Shown here: positions 34,582-46,013 of the stretch, piece after piece
Layout: each line of letters starts with the position of its first letter
How positions within the stretch are numbered: the stretch's first letter is position 1
From: Amanita rubescens
Taxonomy: Eukaryota; Basidiomycota; Agaricomycetes; Agaricales; Amanitaceae
Reading direction: 5' to 3'
Length of the DNA: 64,000 nucleotides
Assembly (NCBI GenBank): GCA_015039365.1
Contig: WION01000050.1
Span: 124,001-188,000 of the forward strand
Position numbers and translations under genes: made by a program
Notes under the pieces: generated by a model
The model's database searches: none
What the model saw: only the letters and a program-made list of their open reading frames with translations
What the model was told of the DNA's origin: nothing

Positions 34582-35210
34582 GTTGGAGGGCGGGAAGGGA
34601 CTAAATGAGCGTGGGGTGAGCGACAGGAACGAAGCTTTTGGGGGAAAATTAAAAGTGAGGCGTTCAACGACCGAGTTTACGATTAAGTAATACTCGGCAT
34701 TTTCCGATGACCAACTCCGTGCTAGTGAATGACGAGGTGCGTGAAATCATGTATTGGCTGTTGCCGTAGGATATTGTCATCGCAAAACCGAAGCAGTAAT
34801 TCTAACACCTCGGCTTTGCACGATCTACGCTGGTGCGCGCATCCGAAGAGGCAGCGCGACTTCCCAATGAGAAGTACTTCGCGCATACAACTGCTCATGT
34901 CGTCCTCTTTCCTTTTCTGTGCATCTCTCGATGACGACGTCAGTCCTACGATCATGTCGACCTCCTCCGCATACAATGACGATATATAACCCTCCTCCTT
35001 CGTCTTTCGCTCGTCTTTCCTCTCTCTCTTCCCTACCACCGACTATCCGTCCTAGCCTTTACCCGCCCTAGCCGACGCCGCTATTACCCTTAATTTTATT
35101 GCTATCGCTATCGTATACGTGTCCTTGTACGCAATATCGCCTGTCCGCGTTACCAAGCCTCCGCTTCGGCCTCTTGCATCCTCCAGCATTTGATTAATCG
35201 CTTCTTTAAT
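34582..35210. promoter_or_regulatory. Divergent promoter region, GPI protein / RRM protein
   Basis: Between the two starts lie a pyrimidine-rich stretch on the plus strand (about 34985-35060) and a TATA-like GATATATAA at 34980-34988. No gene was found. Confidence 0.4.
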
Positions 35211-38200
35211 ATGGCCAACAACCAGCTGTCTAATTCTACCACTGTATCGGGCTCCCCGCCTTGTTCTACAGCCTCGCACTCAAGCAAAGTTGTCGCTCCT
35301 CTATCTTTATCTTGTCATGCTTCTCAGATGGCTCTTGCGTTCCAATCAAACGCAGCTTTCACTCGCGCTCTAGTTCGACCGACGCCTCCCATTGTGGTCC
35401 GCGAGAAGGACCCGTCATCACTCGCTACTCCTGAACCGACTCCTGCGCGTCTCCCAGAACTTTCTCCTCTATGCATACCGGCGGTTCCAACCGCTTTGTC
35501 TTTGCCTGCAGACACGCCTAGTACCACTGCAGTCGCGAGTCCAAAGAGCGACTCGTCTCACATTAGCAAGGAACCCTCTTCTGGATCTCAAGAGGACGGA
35601 GAGTTGGAGGACTCGGAGTCCTCTGACGTCGAGATCTTTTTGTCTTCGCTTGGTCTTGAAAACGCTGTGCCCAGTACGCATACATCGACAGGTTTGTTTA
35701 TATTCAACGCTACATCGACAATTCCTTGACCCTTATGAACAGCGCCCGACTCTGAACATGTTCCTGAGGACGTTCATGTCTCTCCTACCGTTTCACAACA
35801 GCAAAAGCCGGCTAATGTATCGGATGACATCCTTTCGCCTCAATTGCCGCCAGCTCCCTTGCAGCAAACCATCCCTCTCCCGGACGTCACGTCTGACAGC
35901 GAAGCGCCAGGTCACCCTACTAAGCCAACTCCTTCGCAGCCTGTCGTAGTCCCCAAGGAGACGACCCAACATTCTCGTATAGCAGAGGAAAGCGTTGCCG
36001 CGCGGTTAACGCCTTCCAACTCCCGAGATATTTATCTCGACGACTGTATTAATATCGATAGCTCCCATAAGACACCTAACGTTTATATCAATGGCCTACC
36101 TCCTCATTTTCCTGAAGAGCAACTATATGCGCTCGCTGCGCCTTTTGGGGCCATTCGCAGTGTCCGGACATTTACTCGACACGTCAAGGAAAGCGAGAGC
36201 GGCTACGGTTTTGTATTGTACGTGTCTTTACGTTTCGAGGTTCCGTTTTTAAACGCGGATTTTAGATTTGAAACTGTCGAGGCCGCAGAAAAATGCATAA
36301 TATCTTTGCGCAGATATAGAAACCTTCATCCAACGTTCTCAAAGGTTAGTGGGCTTTAATCCGCCTACATACATATTTTTATGTTCGATTTTTCTCAGCA
36401 AGTACATAAGATTCCCGGCATCGCATATACGCAACTCCCCCCACCACAGGACCTTCCCAGCAGCGATTCTGCGTTGTCGCCCAAGTGGGGGCAGAAAGGT
36501 AGTGAGGACGAAATGAGCTTCAAAGAGAAAATGGAAAGCTTGCATGACCCGACCAGTACCAATCTGTACATGGAAGGGTTAGTTCTCTCATAATTGCATT
36601 CGCTAAGCCAAGCTAACGCCAGGAAATAGGTTGCCCTTAAGCATTGATGAAGCGGTGAGCATCGCTTTCGCATCGTTACCGTTTTCTAATCAACGGTCGC
36701 TGTTACAGACCTTAGCTGCCCTCGTTTCTCCTCACCGTATCAGCAGCAGTCGTTTTTTTCAAACTCGACTCAGCAATCCGCCAAGAATCATTGCATTTGT
36801 GAGGTAAGTCGGATACTCCTCCATCTCAACGGTGTGCAACTTTTCTTTCAGACTCGAAACGAGGATAGGTGCCGAAGAAATTGTAGAACGCTTGCACGGC
36901 AGAATGGTAAGGGGTTGGAATGATTCCGGGAGCAGAATTTCAGTCCGCTTCGCCGATACTGCCGAACAGAGGGAATTAAGGGTTCGTACCTATCATTGAC
37001 ATACAATCTGCTTCTCATCTTGTACGCAGAGGTCCGAGCGCGTGAACAAGGAAGGTGAACAATCTCCTGGCCGACTTACGATAGCACAAGCTGCGCTTCT
37101 GAACATGCGTGGGCAAGAACTTCGTCAGAGACCGATGATCCCTGCGCACCAGTCACTCCCCGATCGGTTAGACCGATTGCGAGTTGATCCATATTTAGAC
37201 TTCCCAAACAACCATCTGCCACCTACTGGGCTTACCGTCGACTATTCCCTTACCCCGAGTGCAAGTTATGTGTCTCCTAGGTTGCAAACTTCCATTTCGA
37301 CTTCATACATGAGTTCTCAACAACGGGATCCGGTTTCACCAAACGTGGACCCTGCCATGTTAACTCTTCTGGATTCGTTGCGAGGGAGCCGTTCCTTCCA
37401 TAATGGCGATTACGCCAGTCACGATAACGATATACAGTATAATATCCGGCCACAGATCCCTTCTAGAACACCCCACGTCCTGGATGATTTCGGTTATGCC
37501 GCGCCGCAATACCCGCTTCGTAATGGTTATACCCCCACAGAAGAGTACATTATGCGTGCGCATGCCGAATCCACCGCTCTTCGCCAGGGTCGTCGGCCAC
37601 CCCCCATCGACTTGTACCGCCGTCGCAGTGACAGCGATGCCGCAGCCAGTATTACCGTCGGCGTTCGCGGACAACGTGCTCAGGCGTCTACGATTACGAT
37701 ACCGCAGCAGAAAATCTTCCCGCACCCGAACGTCACGGAAGTGCACAATGTGGCTGAAGATGATTTCCAGAGTTCGGCCGCGCTTGCTCCCGAGTTCCGC
37801 CCGCGTACCCAGCAACCAGAAGCGCGCCAAGATAATATCATTAGGCATAAGCTTACATCTCACGTCAGTGCCCGCCTCTCCCGAGAGCCCGTCCACTCCA
37901 AGTCTCAACAAGCACCGCCCGCGATTCAGCAATCCCTACAGAACGAACAACAGTATCCGGCAGGCCATACACGTTGCTCGACACTTCCGCATCGGTCGAG
38001 TTCGACTGCTCAACATCAGCGTCACTATCAGCACAATAGCATGAGCGTGCCAAGCACGACTCACGCACAAGATGCCATTAGCGCTATACTCAGCAGCATG
38101 AATTCAAGTAACGCTCTTGCCAACTCGAAGTCTAAACCTAGCAATAATGAAACCACGACCGATCATGTCACCAACGACCGTAATGAATCTTCTCAATTCA

Positions 38201-38469
38201 AAATTGGCAATCGCCTGTCATTCGACAATGTCAAAGGAGCTACGCAGTTTGAAAAGCACAACGCTCGACTCATTCGTGATCCTTCCTTGAATAATGAAGT
38301 CGAGCAGTCTTCTTCCTCGTTAACGTCGCCCGCTTTGACATACTCGTCCCAAACCCCTTCTACACTGAGCCCAGCTACGCCCTTCTTTGGTTCCTTCGCA
38401 AGTCAATCCGATGGCTTTGAGCAACAGGGGCCACATGGAACCAATGCGAATAAATTGAAGATGAATTAA
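35211..38469 (+). CDS. RNA-binding protein with two RRMs
   Basis: Eight exons: 35211-35691, 35743-36217, 36266-36344, 36399-36577, 36630-36654, 36709-36803, 36852-36981 and 37030-38469, giving 967 residues. The Ser/Pro-rich N-terminal third is probably disordered. RRM1 starts near residue 273 with NVYINGLPPHFPEEQL (RNP2-like) and has ESGYGFVLFETVEAAEKCI (RNP1-like). RRM2 starts near residue 398 with TNLYMEGLPLSIDEATL and has NPPRIIAFVRLETR. The SRFFQTRLSNPPRIIAFVR segment is the most conserved part. The long tail is rich in Gln/Ser/Asn and includes RLTIAQAALLNMRGQELRQR. The pair resembles single-strand-interacting RBMS-type RRM proteins and fungal regulators with two RRMs, so an mRNA regulatory role is inferred. 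The start is the first ATG in frame; the ATG context is ATAATGG-like and no upstream ATG is in frame. Confidence 0.85.
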
Positions 38470-38630
38470 TCATGGCGAGGCGCACGCTACCTATTGACTA
38501 TCGCAGCACAACTGTAGTTTTCGTAGTACATGTACTAGCTGTAAATCAGAGTCCTATACTACCGCGTTGTAAACATGGGCAAACTGTTGCCAAAGCCTAT
38601 CGTGACGCGTGACGTAACGCATCCGCGATA

Positions 38631-39550
38631 ATGAGTTCACCTCTACAGTATCCTTGCACTCCAAAGCGTCCAACGGCGCCGAGGAATGCGTATCACCCGG
38701 AGACACCTTCACCTACATATAACCAACGTTCTCGCGTCAGATCTTATACTGGAAGTTCGCCTCTAAATGACAAGACACCAGTCCAAGTGACGCGACGCGT
38801 CTCCAAGAGCAATAGCTTAGTCTTTGCCGACCTGGGAGGGAATGTACCACAGCGCGCGGAAGACCCTATAAAATCCATGATGAGGCAAAAGTTTAGGGCG
38901 CGTTGTCTTGAACGCGCAGCCAAGGCCCGGGAGGAGCAAGTTAGGCGCCGGAGGTACTCCTCCGGGTACCCATCTAGTGAACCGAGTAGTGATGGGTTCG
39001 ACGAAGCCATGGACGAAGATGACGAAGAAAACGAGGATGCGGTTGTGCAGGACGAGGTGAGAATATTGGCTCCCCCTTCCGTCCTAGTCAAGAAAAGTTG
39101 ACTGTATGCGCGGTGTAGCTGTTTCGGAGGATTGTGGAGAGTTCTTTTAGGAGGAGTCAACATTCGTATCGCGTATCGTACGCGCTCGAGGTTGGCTCTT
39201 CGTTTGATCCTGACTTGGAGGACGTGTCAAAGTGGGAGGAAGAGCTTGGTAACTATTTTTTTCTTCTTTCGATGGTGGCTTATGCTTATTGCGATTGCGA
39301 TGTAGGATGTGACACTTCTAGCGGACTATTACACTCAGAAGATATGCCACCGCCTGAATTTGATGAAGATGAGCTGGCCGCCTATGCGGAAGATCTCGCT
39401 GCAATAGCCGGATTAGAAGATATTCCGGAGGAAGACTTGTTTGGCTGGAGCGGTTTTGAAGATGGAGATGGTGCAACCGCTTCGGCGGCGTCGTTCTCTG
39501 GGCAAGGACATGCCCAGGTGGAGAACGACGACGACATGTGCATCAACTAG
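38631..39550 (+). CDS. Hypothetical acidic/basic protein
   Basis: Three exons: 38631-39056, 39119-39248 and 39306-39550, giving 266 residues. The N-terminus is Ser/Pro/Thr-rich (CTPKRPTAPRNA). A basic helical stretch (MMRQKFRARCLERAAKAREEQVRRRR) and an acidic run (Asp/Glu 12 of 20) follow. The conserved-looking block RRIVESSFRRSQHSYRVSY begins exon 2. The last part is acidic (EFDEDELAAYAEDLAAI). The spacing of Cdc-type SP/TP sites in the N-terminus would fit a cell-cycle phosphoprotein, but that is a guess. I do not recognise the family. It lies 160 bases downstream of the RRM gene on the same strand. Confidence 0.65.
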
Positions 39551-39757
39551 AGAACCGTTTTTTTTTCTTAAGTGCTATCTTATCATTCGTATGCTATTTT
39601 GCTCAACACAATCTTGTAAAATCATAACACAGTGTGTTTGTACCTATGCTATGCCAATCCCTCTAATATAAACAAAATTCTAGTCAAAAACGGATGGTCT
39701 CGATCAAAATTCAACGCCCCTATTCTGAGCCACCTCGATCAAAGGCACTCCGCAGGG

Positions 39758-39765
39758 TATATAAG
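39758..39765 (+). promoter_or_regulatory. TATA box of GT61 gene
   Basis: TATATAAG lies 40 bases before ATG 39805. The frame is open upstream to another ATG at 39694, but this box places transcription after it and decides the start. Confidence 0.6.
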
Positions 39766-39804
39766 CGCGCCGTTGCAAGCTGTGCGTCCCAAATCACCCC
39801 CGAA

Positions 39805-41687
39805 ATGCCACAGTCTTCCAGGACACAGTGGGTCGGCATTGCCGCTCTTTCTGCTATCATCCTCCTCCTTGGCTTGCTTTATGTCAGTTTCAGAACAGAT
39901 ATCTCTGAATCCGTCCGGTCATACTTGCCTTCTACCTTCAGGATCGGCGATGACTGTATCATTCCTCCTTTTTCTCCCAACCAGGGGTCCTCCTCCTGCG
40001 TCACAACTTGTTATAACGCTTCCAACACTCTTCTCCTAGGCGATGGTCGGGATCCCCATATAACGAAAGTGGTGACGCATGTTCACGGGTTTACGGTGTT
40101 TGAAAACGTCTATGTGCGGAATGGAACCTTTTTCGTGGTTCATGAAGACTCGGTGGTGGGGAATTCTTCTCAGGCCGAGGGTTTTCCGCCTCGGCGGAAC
40201 ATTATTACAAAGATCGTTGACTACGGCCCTGGAGTCGATTTCGAACCAAGCGACGATGTACGTTCATATCGAGTTCCGCCCTGTCAGCCGCTCATACAAG
40301 CTCTTAGGAATTGACATTTGTCAGAGCTTCCAATGCGAGCAACGCTCTGGGACACTTCGCGAGACGCGTAAAGGGCGTCACTGTGGTCATGTATGATCCT
40401 GTCAATTTCATGCATGTAAGTTGTTTCGCCCCCTTTTTTCCTCTTATGCGAGCGGCTGACTTGGGCGGGCGGATAGCACTTTTATCATTGGTGGGGAGAG
40501 GTTATTCTTGGTGCTTGGCGCGTCTACTCTACCATCAATCAAAGCAACGTTACACACATGCCGTTCCCGCCCACGTGGTCGGAAACGCAGCCTATGCATT
40601 TTTTGATGCCAGTGAGTAACTCGCGTTCGTTTCTGAGTTGCTTGGTTCTGATATGAGATGCTTTCTATAGTTCAGTGTGAATGGTGGATGGCGAGATCAT
40701 GCGGGCGTCAACGGTCCGTTGATGCGTGCGGCTTTTCCAAGTGCATCTTTGGAAGAGTCAAATCATTGGGCTGATCTTAAGGCTTTGGGTTCCACGATGG
40801 TTTTCGACAGGTTGATGATCGTGAACCGCCAAGCTGCGCATTTCCAGTAAGTCTTTAATGTTCTTTCCCTTGGTCCTGACTTAATGTTATAATCCTAGTC
40901 CAAACGGTGGTGTATGGTTCAAAATGATTGCCGGTTCCATGTCTGTGAATGCGACAAAGCACTTTTGGGAGCCCTTACGTGGGTCATTGGTAAAAGGACT
41001 TCTCGGATATGTTCCTACTGTGAACAACCGCGGCGCTGTGCTTAGCCACGAAGAGGACAACGGGCCACCTCTCGTTACATATGTTTCAAGACAAGGTGGT
41101 GGACGAAGGCTTGGCCAAGAATACCATGACAGTCTGGTGTCGTCCCTCCGGGAGTTGGAGAACGAAGGAGTCATACGATTCCATGTGGCACGGATGGAAC
41201 TAATGACGATTCATGAGCAAATTGAGCTTGCAGCGAAGACAACGATCATGATTGGCGTGCATGGCAATGGGCTGACGGTGAGCATTAGTTTTTCATGTTC
41301 TATGCAGTAATTCATAGCTATTCCAGCACCAGCTCTGGATGCCATCGTCACCATGGTCTACCGTCATGGAGATCTTCCGACCGCTAGGTATGTTTTACTT
41401 GATCAAACTAGTCATCAAATTGACATGCTATTCTCAGCATACATCTTCGACTATGAAATTTTGTCTCGAAATGCAGGTCATCGGGTACGCACTTTGTCTG
41501 TTTTGTTAAATCTCGCTAAAATTGACGAATTCGACTAGCATTACGCCGTGTGGAATGATACAATGGTAACCTACCCCGAAGGAACCTATTACGGCCCAGT
41601 AAGTAAAAGTAGAAGCTTGTTGCGAGCCTGCTGAGTAACCTTTTCCAGGGTTTGAACTATGGCGACAGATTCCATGGCGGTGGGTGA
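39805..41687 (+). CDS. GT61-type glycosyltransferase, type II membrane protein
   Basis: Nine exons: 39805-40257, 40308-40415, 40477-40611, 40671-40846, 40899-41277, 41327-41387, 41438-41484, 41539-41598 and 41649-41687, giving 485 residues. An N-terminal signal anchor (WVGIAALSAIILLLGLLYV) is followed by a lumenal domain. Landmarks of the DUF563/GT61 family: VYVRNGTFFVV and GFPPRRNIITK; FYHWWGEVILGAWRVYS; HPNGGVWFKMIAGS; VTYVSRQGGGRRL; MIGVHGNGLT followed by HQLWMP; YAVWNDTMVTYP at the end. GT61 enzymes include plant and vertebrate xylosyl/GlcNAc transferases, and in basidiomycetes a capsule-associated xylosyltransferase. Donor and acceptor here are unknown. It probably works in the Golgi on wall or capsule glycans. 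A paralogue lies at 57044-58855. Confidence 0.9.
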
Positions 41688-42323
41688 TTATCTTGACTGC
41701 AAAGGCCGTTTACTCACTCTGCCGCAGACGACTTGCCTGTTTGGGGCCCTGCTGTTGCGCAAACGATCAGAGAGCGGCTTGCAGAACGGCATTAATAGAC
41801 ACCGTCTTGTCGCAGTCGATGTAAAAGGCAGAATTCTCTGTCGTAAAAAATGAAAATGGAATTTGCTCATGGTTACCCATCTCATGTTTGTCGTAAGCAT
41901 TTTCACCTGAACTGGCAGCGTTATGAAATTCGGTCAAAGTGCGTCGCGGTTTCTTGGACATTTGCCATATGTGAGCGATGCCGTATCAGACTCTATCAGC
42001 ACCTTATACTATATCGGCCGGCACAGGCAGATGTCAAAAGTTCCGTTGTGGCGGCGTTGAGGTTGAGCGGTATTGAAGTTATTCTTGTTAGCAACCGAGT
42101 GGCAGATGGCAAATCCGGATAGTTCTGGCGATGCCAGACGAAGACATGGCGTTACCTCGGACGAACCGTTTAACTCAACGCTCTTCCACTCCCGCTCTTG
42201 TCGCAGCTTAATTCAAAATAACGTAACTCCGAGGACGCTCCCGTTCCTCAGCAATCTGTAGGTCCTCACATATATACTGTCCCGACCCATCGAATCGTCA
42301 TATTCATCCGTCGCCAACAGGTG
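41688..42323. other. Intergenic, no gene seen
   Basis: This is the flank between the GT61 and amidase genes. A plus-strand frame at about 41850-42122 and minus-strand frames opposite it have no domain. Confidence 0.5.
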
Positions 42324-44569
42324 ATGCTATTCTCCTTTTCCGCCTTTGCGCACCAGCGCGCATGGTGAGTAGATGCTCCTCCGCCGTAATATACCGCTCT
42401 CGTGTACATAATATTGACTATCTTCGCAGCGCTTGGAAGCAAAGGGAACGGCAATCTCAAATTGCCTCCTTACCGGTCGAACATTCCGAACCACTCTCCT
42501 TGTCTGAACAGAAAATACACGCTCTTTCCATCTCTCAACTCGTCTCGCAATGTAGGTCTGGTATTATCTCCCCTGCGGAAATCATGCTCTCGTACTCCAA
42601 GAAGGCTCTTCGGGCTCACATGGCAACCAACTGCATCTCGGATTTTATGTTCAAGGAAGCTCTACTTATCCCATCGGTCGCAAATTGGGTACCCGGTGTC
42701 GACCCAGACAATTCACTATCGGATTCGGACTCGGCCAACGAACGGTCACTTATGGGCGTACCAGTGAGTATTAAAGGTAAGCATCCAGCTTAGCGAATTT
42801 GCCGGCAGCTTCACGTCATTGCTAACGTCCCCATCGACTATAGACACCATCAACATTGCGGGTCACGACAGTACCGTTAGCTTCTCCCGGAATGCTAACA
42901 AACCTGCGGCGAAATCGTCCTCTATCGTGCGCCTCCTACAGGACGCCGGTGCCCTCGTGTTTGCGAAAACGACTGTGCCCACCGGTTTGCTTAGCATCGA
43001 AACTTATTCTGATCTGTTTGGACGCACAGTGAATCCGTATAGCCGAGCCCATACTCCTGGAGGATCTACTGGTGGCGGAGCGGCTCTTCTAGCCTGTGGC
43101 GGCTCCAAAGTTGAAATTGGCACGGACCTAGCGGGAAGCGCAAGAATCCCAGCACATTTTTGCGGTCTCTGGAGTCTCAAAGGTAGTGCCGGCAGATTTC
43201 CATCGTGGGGCAGTGTCTCGTCCCTCCCCGGCGCAGAGGGTGTACCCATTCTCGCCGCACCAATGACTAGCAGCTTAGAAGATCTGTCTGAATTCTGGAA
43301 GAGAATCGTCATGGCCAAACCTTGGTTATACGACCACACGGTACGTCTCTCAGATTAAAAATCTCGACAGCTTTCTCATTATACAGTGCGTGCCGATGTC
43401 CTGGCAAGATATCAACCTACAGGATGAGGGCCGAAAATTGAAATGGGGAGTTATCTGGGACGACGGTGAGTAATTTGCTACATTATGGCCGCTACTAGAG
43501 CCTATTAACAGGCGCAATCCCTCCTACACCTGCAACCCGGCGAGCTCTGTCAATGGTCATTACTGCACTTAAACGCCAAGGACACGAAGTCGTCGAATTG
43601 TGCGTTCGCTCCTTCCCATTGACATGCTCTGTCTGACTCTAATTATAGTAACCCTCCGGACATGTATTACGGCCTCAAGCTCGGTTACCAACTGCTCTTT
43701 GGTGATGGCGGTACGTACTATTTACGCTCTCATTTACAGGTAGAGCTAATACTCAAATTTTTTCTCTGACATGTTGTTCTTCACCTTAACCCAAAAACCA
43801 AATTCACAGGCGAGCAGATCCGCGAAACACTGCTACCTTCTGAAGCTCTTAACGCGCCAGCCATGTCCGTTCTAAATCTACTGGCGCTCCCGCGTCTGCT
43901 CAAATCATTCCTTGCTCGTCTGACGCGTTGCCTTCCAAACTGGTGCCGCCGACTTTTGGGTGGATGCGATCACATCACAGCCGACTTCTATGATATCATG
44001 CGGTCGCGAAGTGTAGGGGAAGAACGGAAGATTACTTGTGCCCGTGATGAATACCGTGCGACTTGGCACGAAAAGTGGATTAGCGCAGGTCTCGATTTCG
44101 TGCTCACAGTGCCACACGCGCTTCCGGCTCTTGCTCATAATACGTCTGAGAAAACGACGCTAATGAGTGCTGGATATACGTTCATTTTCAGCCTAGTAAG
44201 TCTACGAGCTCTCAACCTCGCTCCGCACTAAGCGCTCCTTCACTTCCCTAGCTCGATTACACAGCCGGAATTCTGCCCGTTACCTTCGTCGATCGCGCAT
44301 CTGACGCACTACCTGTTGGCTTTTTTGCTTCCGATCAGTATCACCGCATGAACAGCGTCGCAAGATCAGCCTATACGGTATATGACGCAGAAGATATGCA
44401 TGGTTTACCTCTCGGCGTACAGATTGTGGGAAAGAGACTAGAAGAGGAGAAAGTTCTAGAGGGCATGAAGATTATCGAGGCCGCACTCCAGAAGCAAGGG
44501 CATACTTTTATGCCGGGGAACTTACCCGTCTCATCGAGTTGGACCAACTCATCGACTAGGCTAATCTAA
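42324..44569 (+). CDS. Amidase signature family hydrolase (FAAH-like)
   Basis: Eight exons: 42324-42364, 42430-42776, 42844-43340, 43387-43465, 43512-43599, 43649-43710, 43810-44195 and 44252-44569, giving 605 residues. Amidase signature enzymes hydrolyse amide bonds with a Ser-cisSer-Lys triad. All three are present with the spacing of mammalian FAAH: Lys129 in VPVSIKDT, Ser204 in PGGSTGGGA and Ser228 in GTDLAGSARIP (75 and 24 residues apart). The second residue of the GGSS motif is Thr and the Gly of 'IGGS' is Ala, both conservative. The C-terminus has LPLGVQIVGKRLEEEKVL, typical of the family. Splicing of the first exon (41 bases) was chosen because it gives the Ser-Phe-Ser-Ala-Phe-Ala start common in this family. 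Likely substrates are fatty or aryl amides, which is inference. The gene looks intact. Confidence 0.92.
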
Positions 44570-46013
44570 GGCATCAAACTCTCTCCAAGCCATTTCTTCC
44601 TGCCGTACGTATGGACTGCGACTTTCTTGATTGACACACTCTTTTGAAACACCACTATCTCAATAACTCGCTGCCGCTCACAAGATGCCGACTGGCTAAC
44701 TACTACTTTCCTTTAACCACCACGTCACACCGATGTCCTTTCGTTCTGCAAATCTTAAAATAGACACATTCATTCCAGCCTCGCATTCTTTACGTATCAG
44801 TCGGACAAGTGTACTTTGTGGCTAGCAATCTATCCGTTCATCGCAACATATTTGACAAGTAGCACTTAATTGTGGCGCAACGGAAGACGTTGTAATGGCA
44901 GCTGTCAGTCTAGACTTGTCAAGTCAGAAGCTCCACTATTACTTGGTTTCGGGAAATGTCGTCATGGAACAAGGGTTCTGCAATCAAATAGTAACACCAG
45001 ATCCAGCGCTTGATAGGGACTCTTTTTCTTAGCCTAACCGTATCTCGGTGATGATATCCACGGAGGAGGAATCCATAATCTCAAAGTTGAAACGCAGAAT
45101 AGTAACACCCACCGGATACGATCAAAACGCGAGCGTAGCAACTGACAGACGCGAGGGGAAGCCTGAGAGCATCCGGGTTCGGTTCTTCTGAAAGACTTGC
45201 TGTCATAGTTCTCCCCTTGGCAATATACAATGGTTCTCTCAAACAGAGTGATAGCAACGAAAGCGAAGGGAATCCTTCCCCCATGTAAAAAAGGATGTTA
45301 GAGAAGAGAAGAGCGATATTTACCGTTCTTCAACTTCTCTGATGTTACTTGCAGTCGATCGTTGAACGGTGAGCGCTGAGCGCTGAACGTTTGAGCAGCT
45401 GAATGAAAAAGAAACCGGGGATTCCTTCGATTTAAGCCCTATAACAACGGGTTCGCGCGCATGCATCGGACGATACAGTGCTCTTGGAAGATAATGTATC
45501 TGACGCTTGTGACTGCTACATTTTTTCTGTTGAACATTAATCTCGGAGGCGACTTGCTGTTCCGATTATGTACTTGCACTTCCAACCCAGGTGATAAACC
45601 TAAAAGAAATAGACATACCACCACAGGCTTTGTGTGACACGGACATGGGCGTTGAGGCGCAGAGTCGGATAGGACTTGCCAGTGTTTTCCAACGTTTAAG
45701 ATTTCTTGGAAGAAGGACAAACCCACAAGTTGAAAGATTTTCTGGAAAGACATATATAAGGACGTTTGTCAACAAACAAACAATTGGGGATAACGAAAAC
45801 TATGTAAAAGCGTCATTTACGCTACACCAGCACGCACAACGCGAGGTTCAAAAACGAAATAAAGGAATTCCAGACTAGGATACGCCAACAAAAGAGAGAA
45901 ACGAGCGCGCTGAAGGAAGTAATGTACATCCAACCATTCCCGACAGAGTAACATATGTAGACCGAATTTCTCAAGAAAAAAAAAAGATAACGAGCGACGG
46001 GCAATAATTCGGT
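44570..46013. other. Intergenic, no supportable gene
   Basis: The two flanking genes converge here. A 95-codon plus-strand frame (45591-45878) and frames opposite it overlap each other and lack domain, signal peptide or splice evidence. Confidence 0.5.

Noticed and set aside
37360..37932. 190-codon minus-strand frame inside the RRM gene
   Set aside because: It is opposite the last exon of the RRM protein, which is supported by RRM motifs and in-phase introns.
39694..39804. Upstream in-frame ATG of the first GT61 gene
   Set aside because: A TATA box at 39758-39765 lies between it and ATG 39805, and the family normally starts just before the membrane anchor.
45591..45878. 95-codon plus-strand frame between the amidase and APH genes
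   Set aside because: No signal peptide, no domain, overlaps two frames on the other strand, codon texture random.
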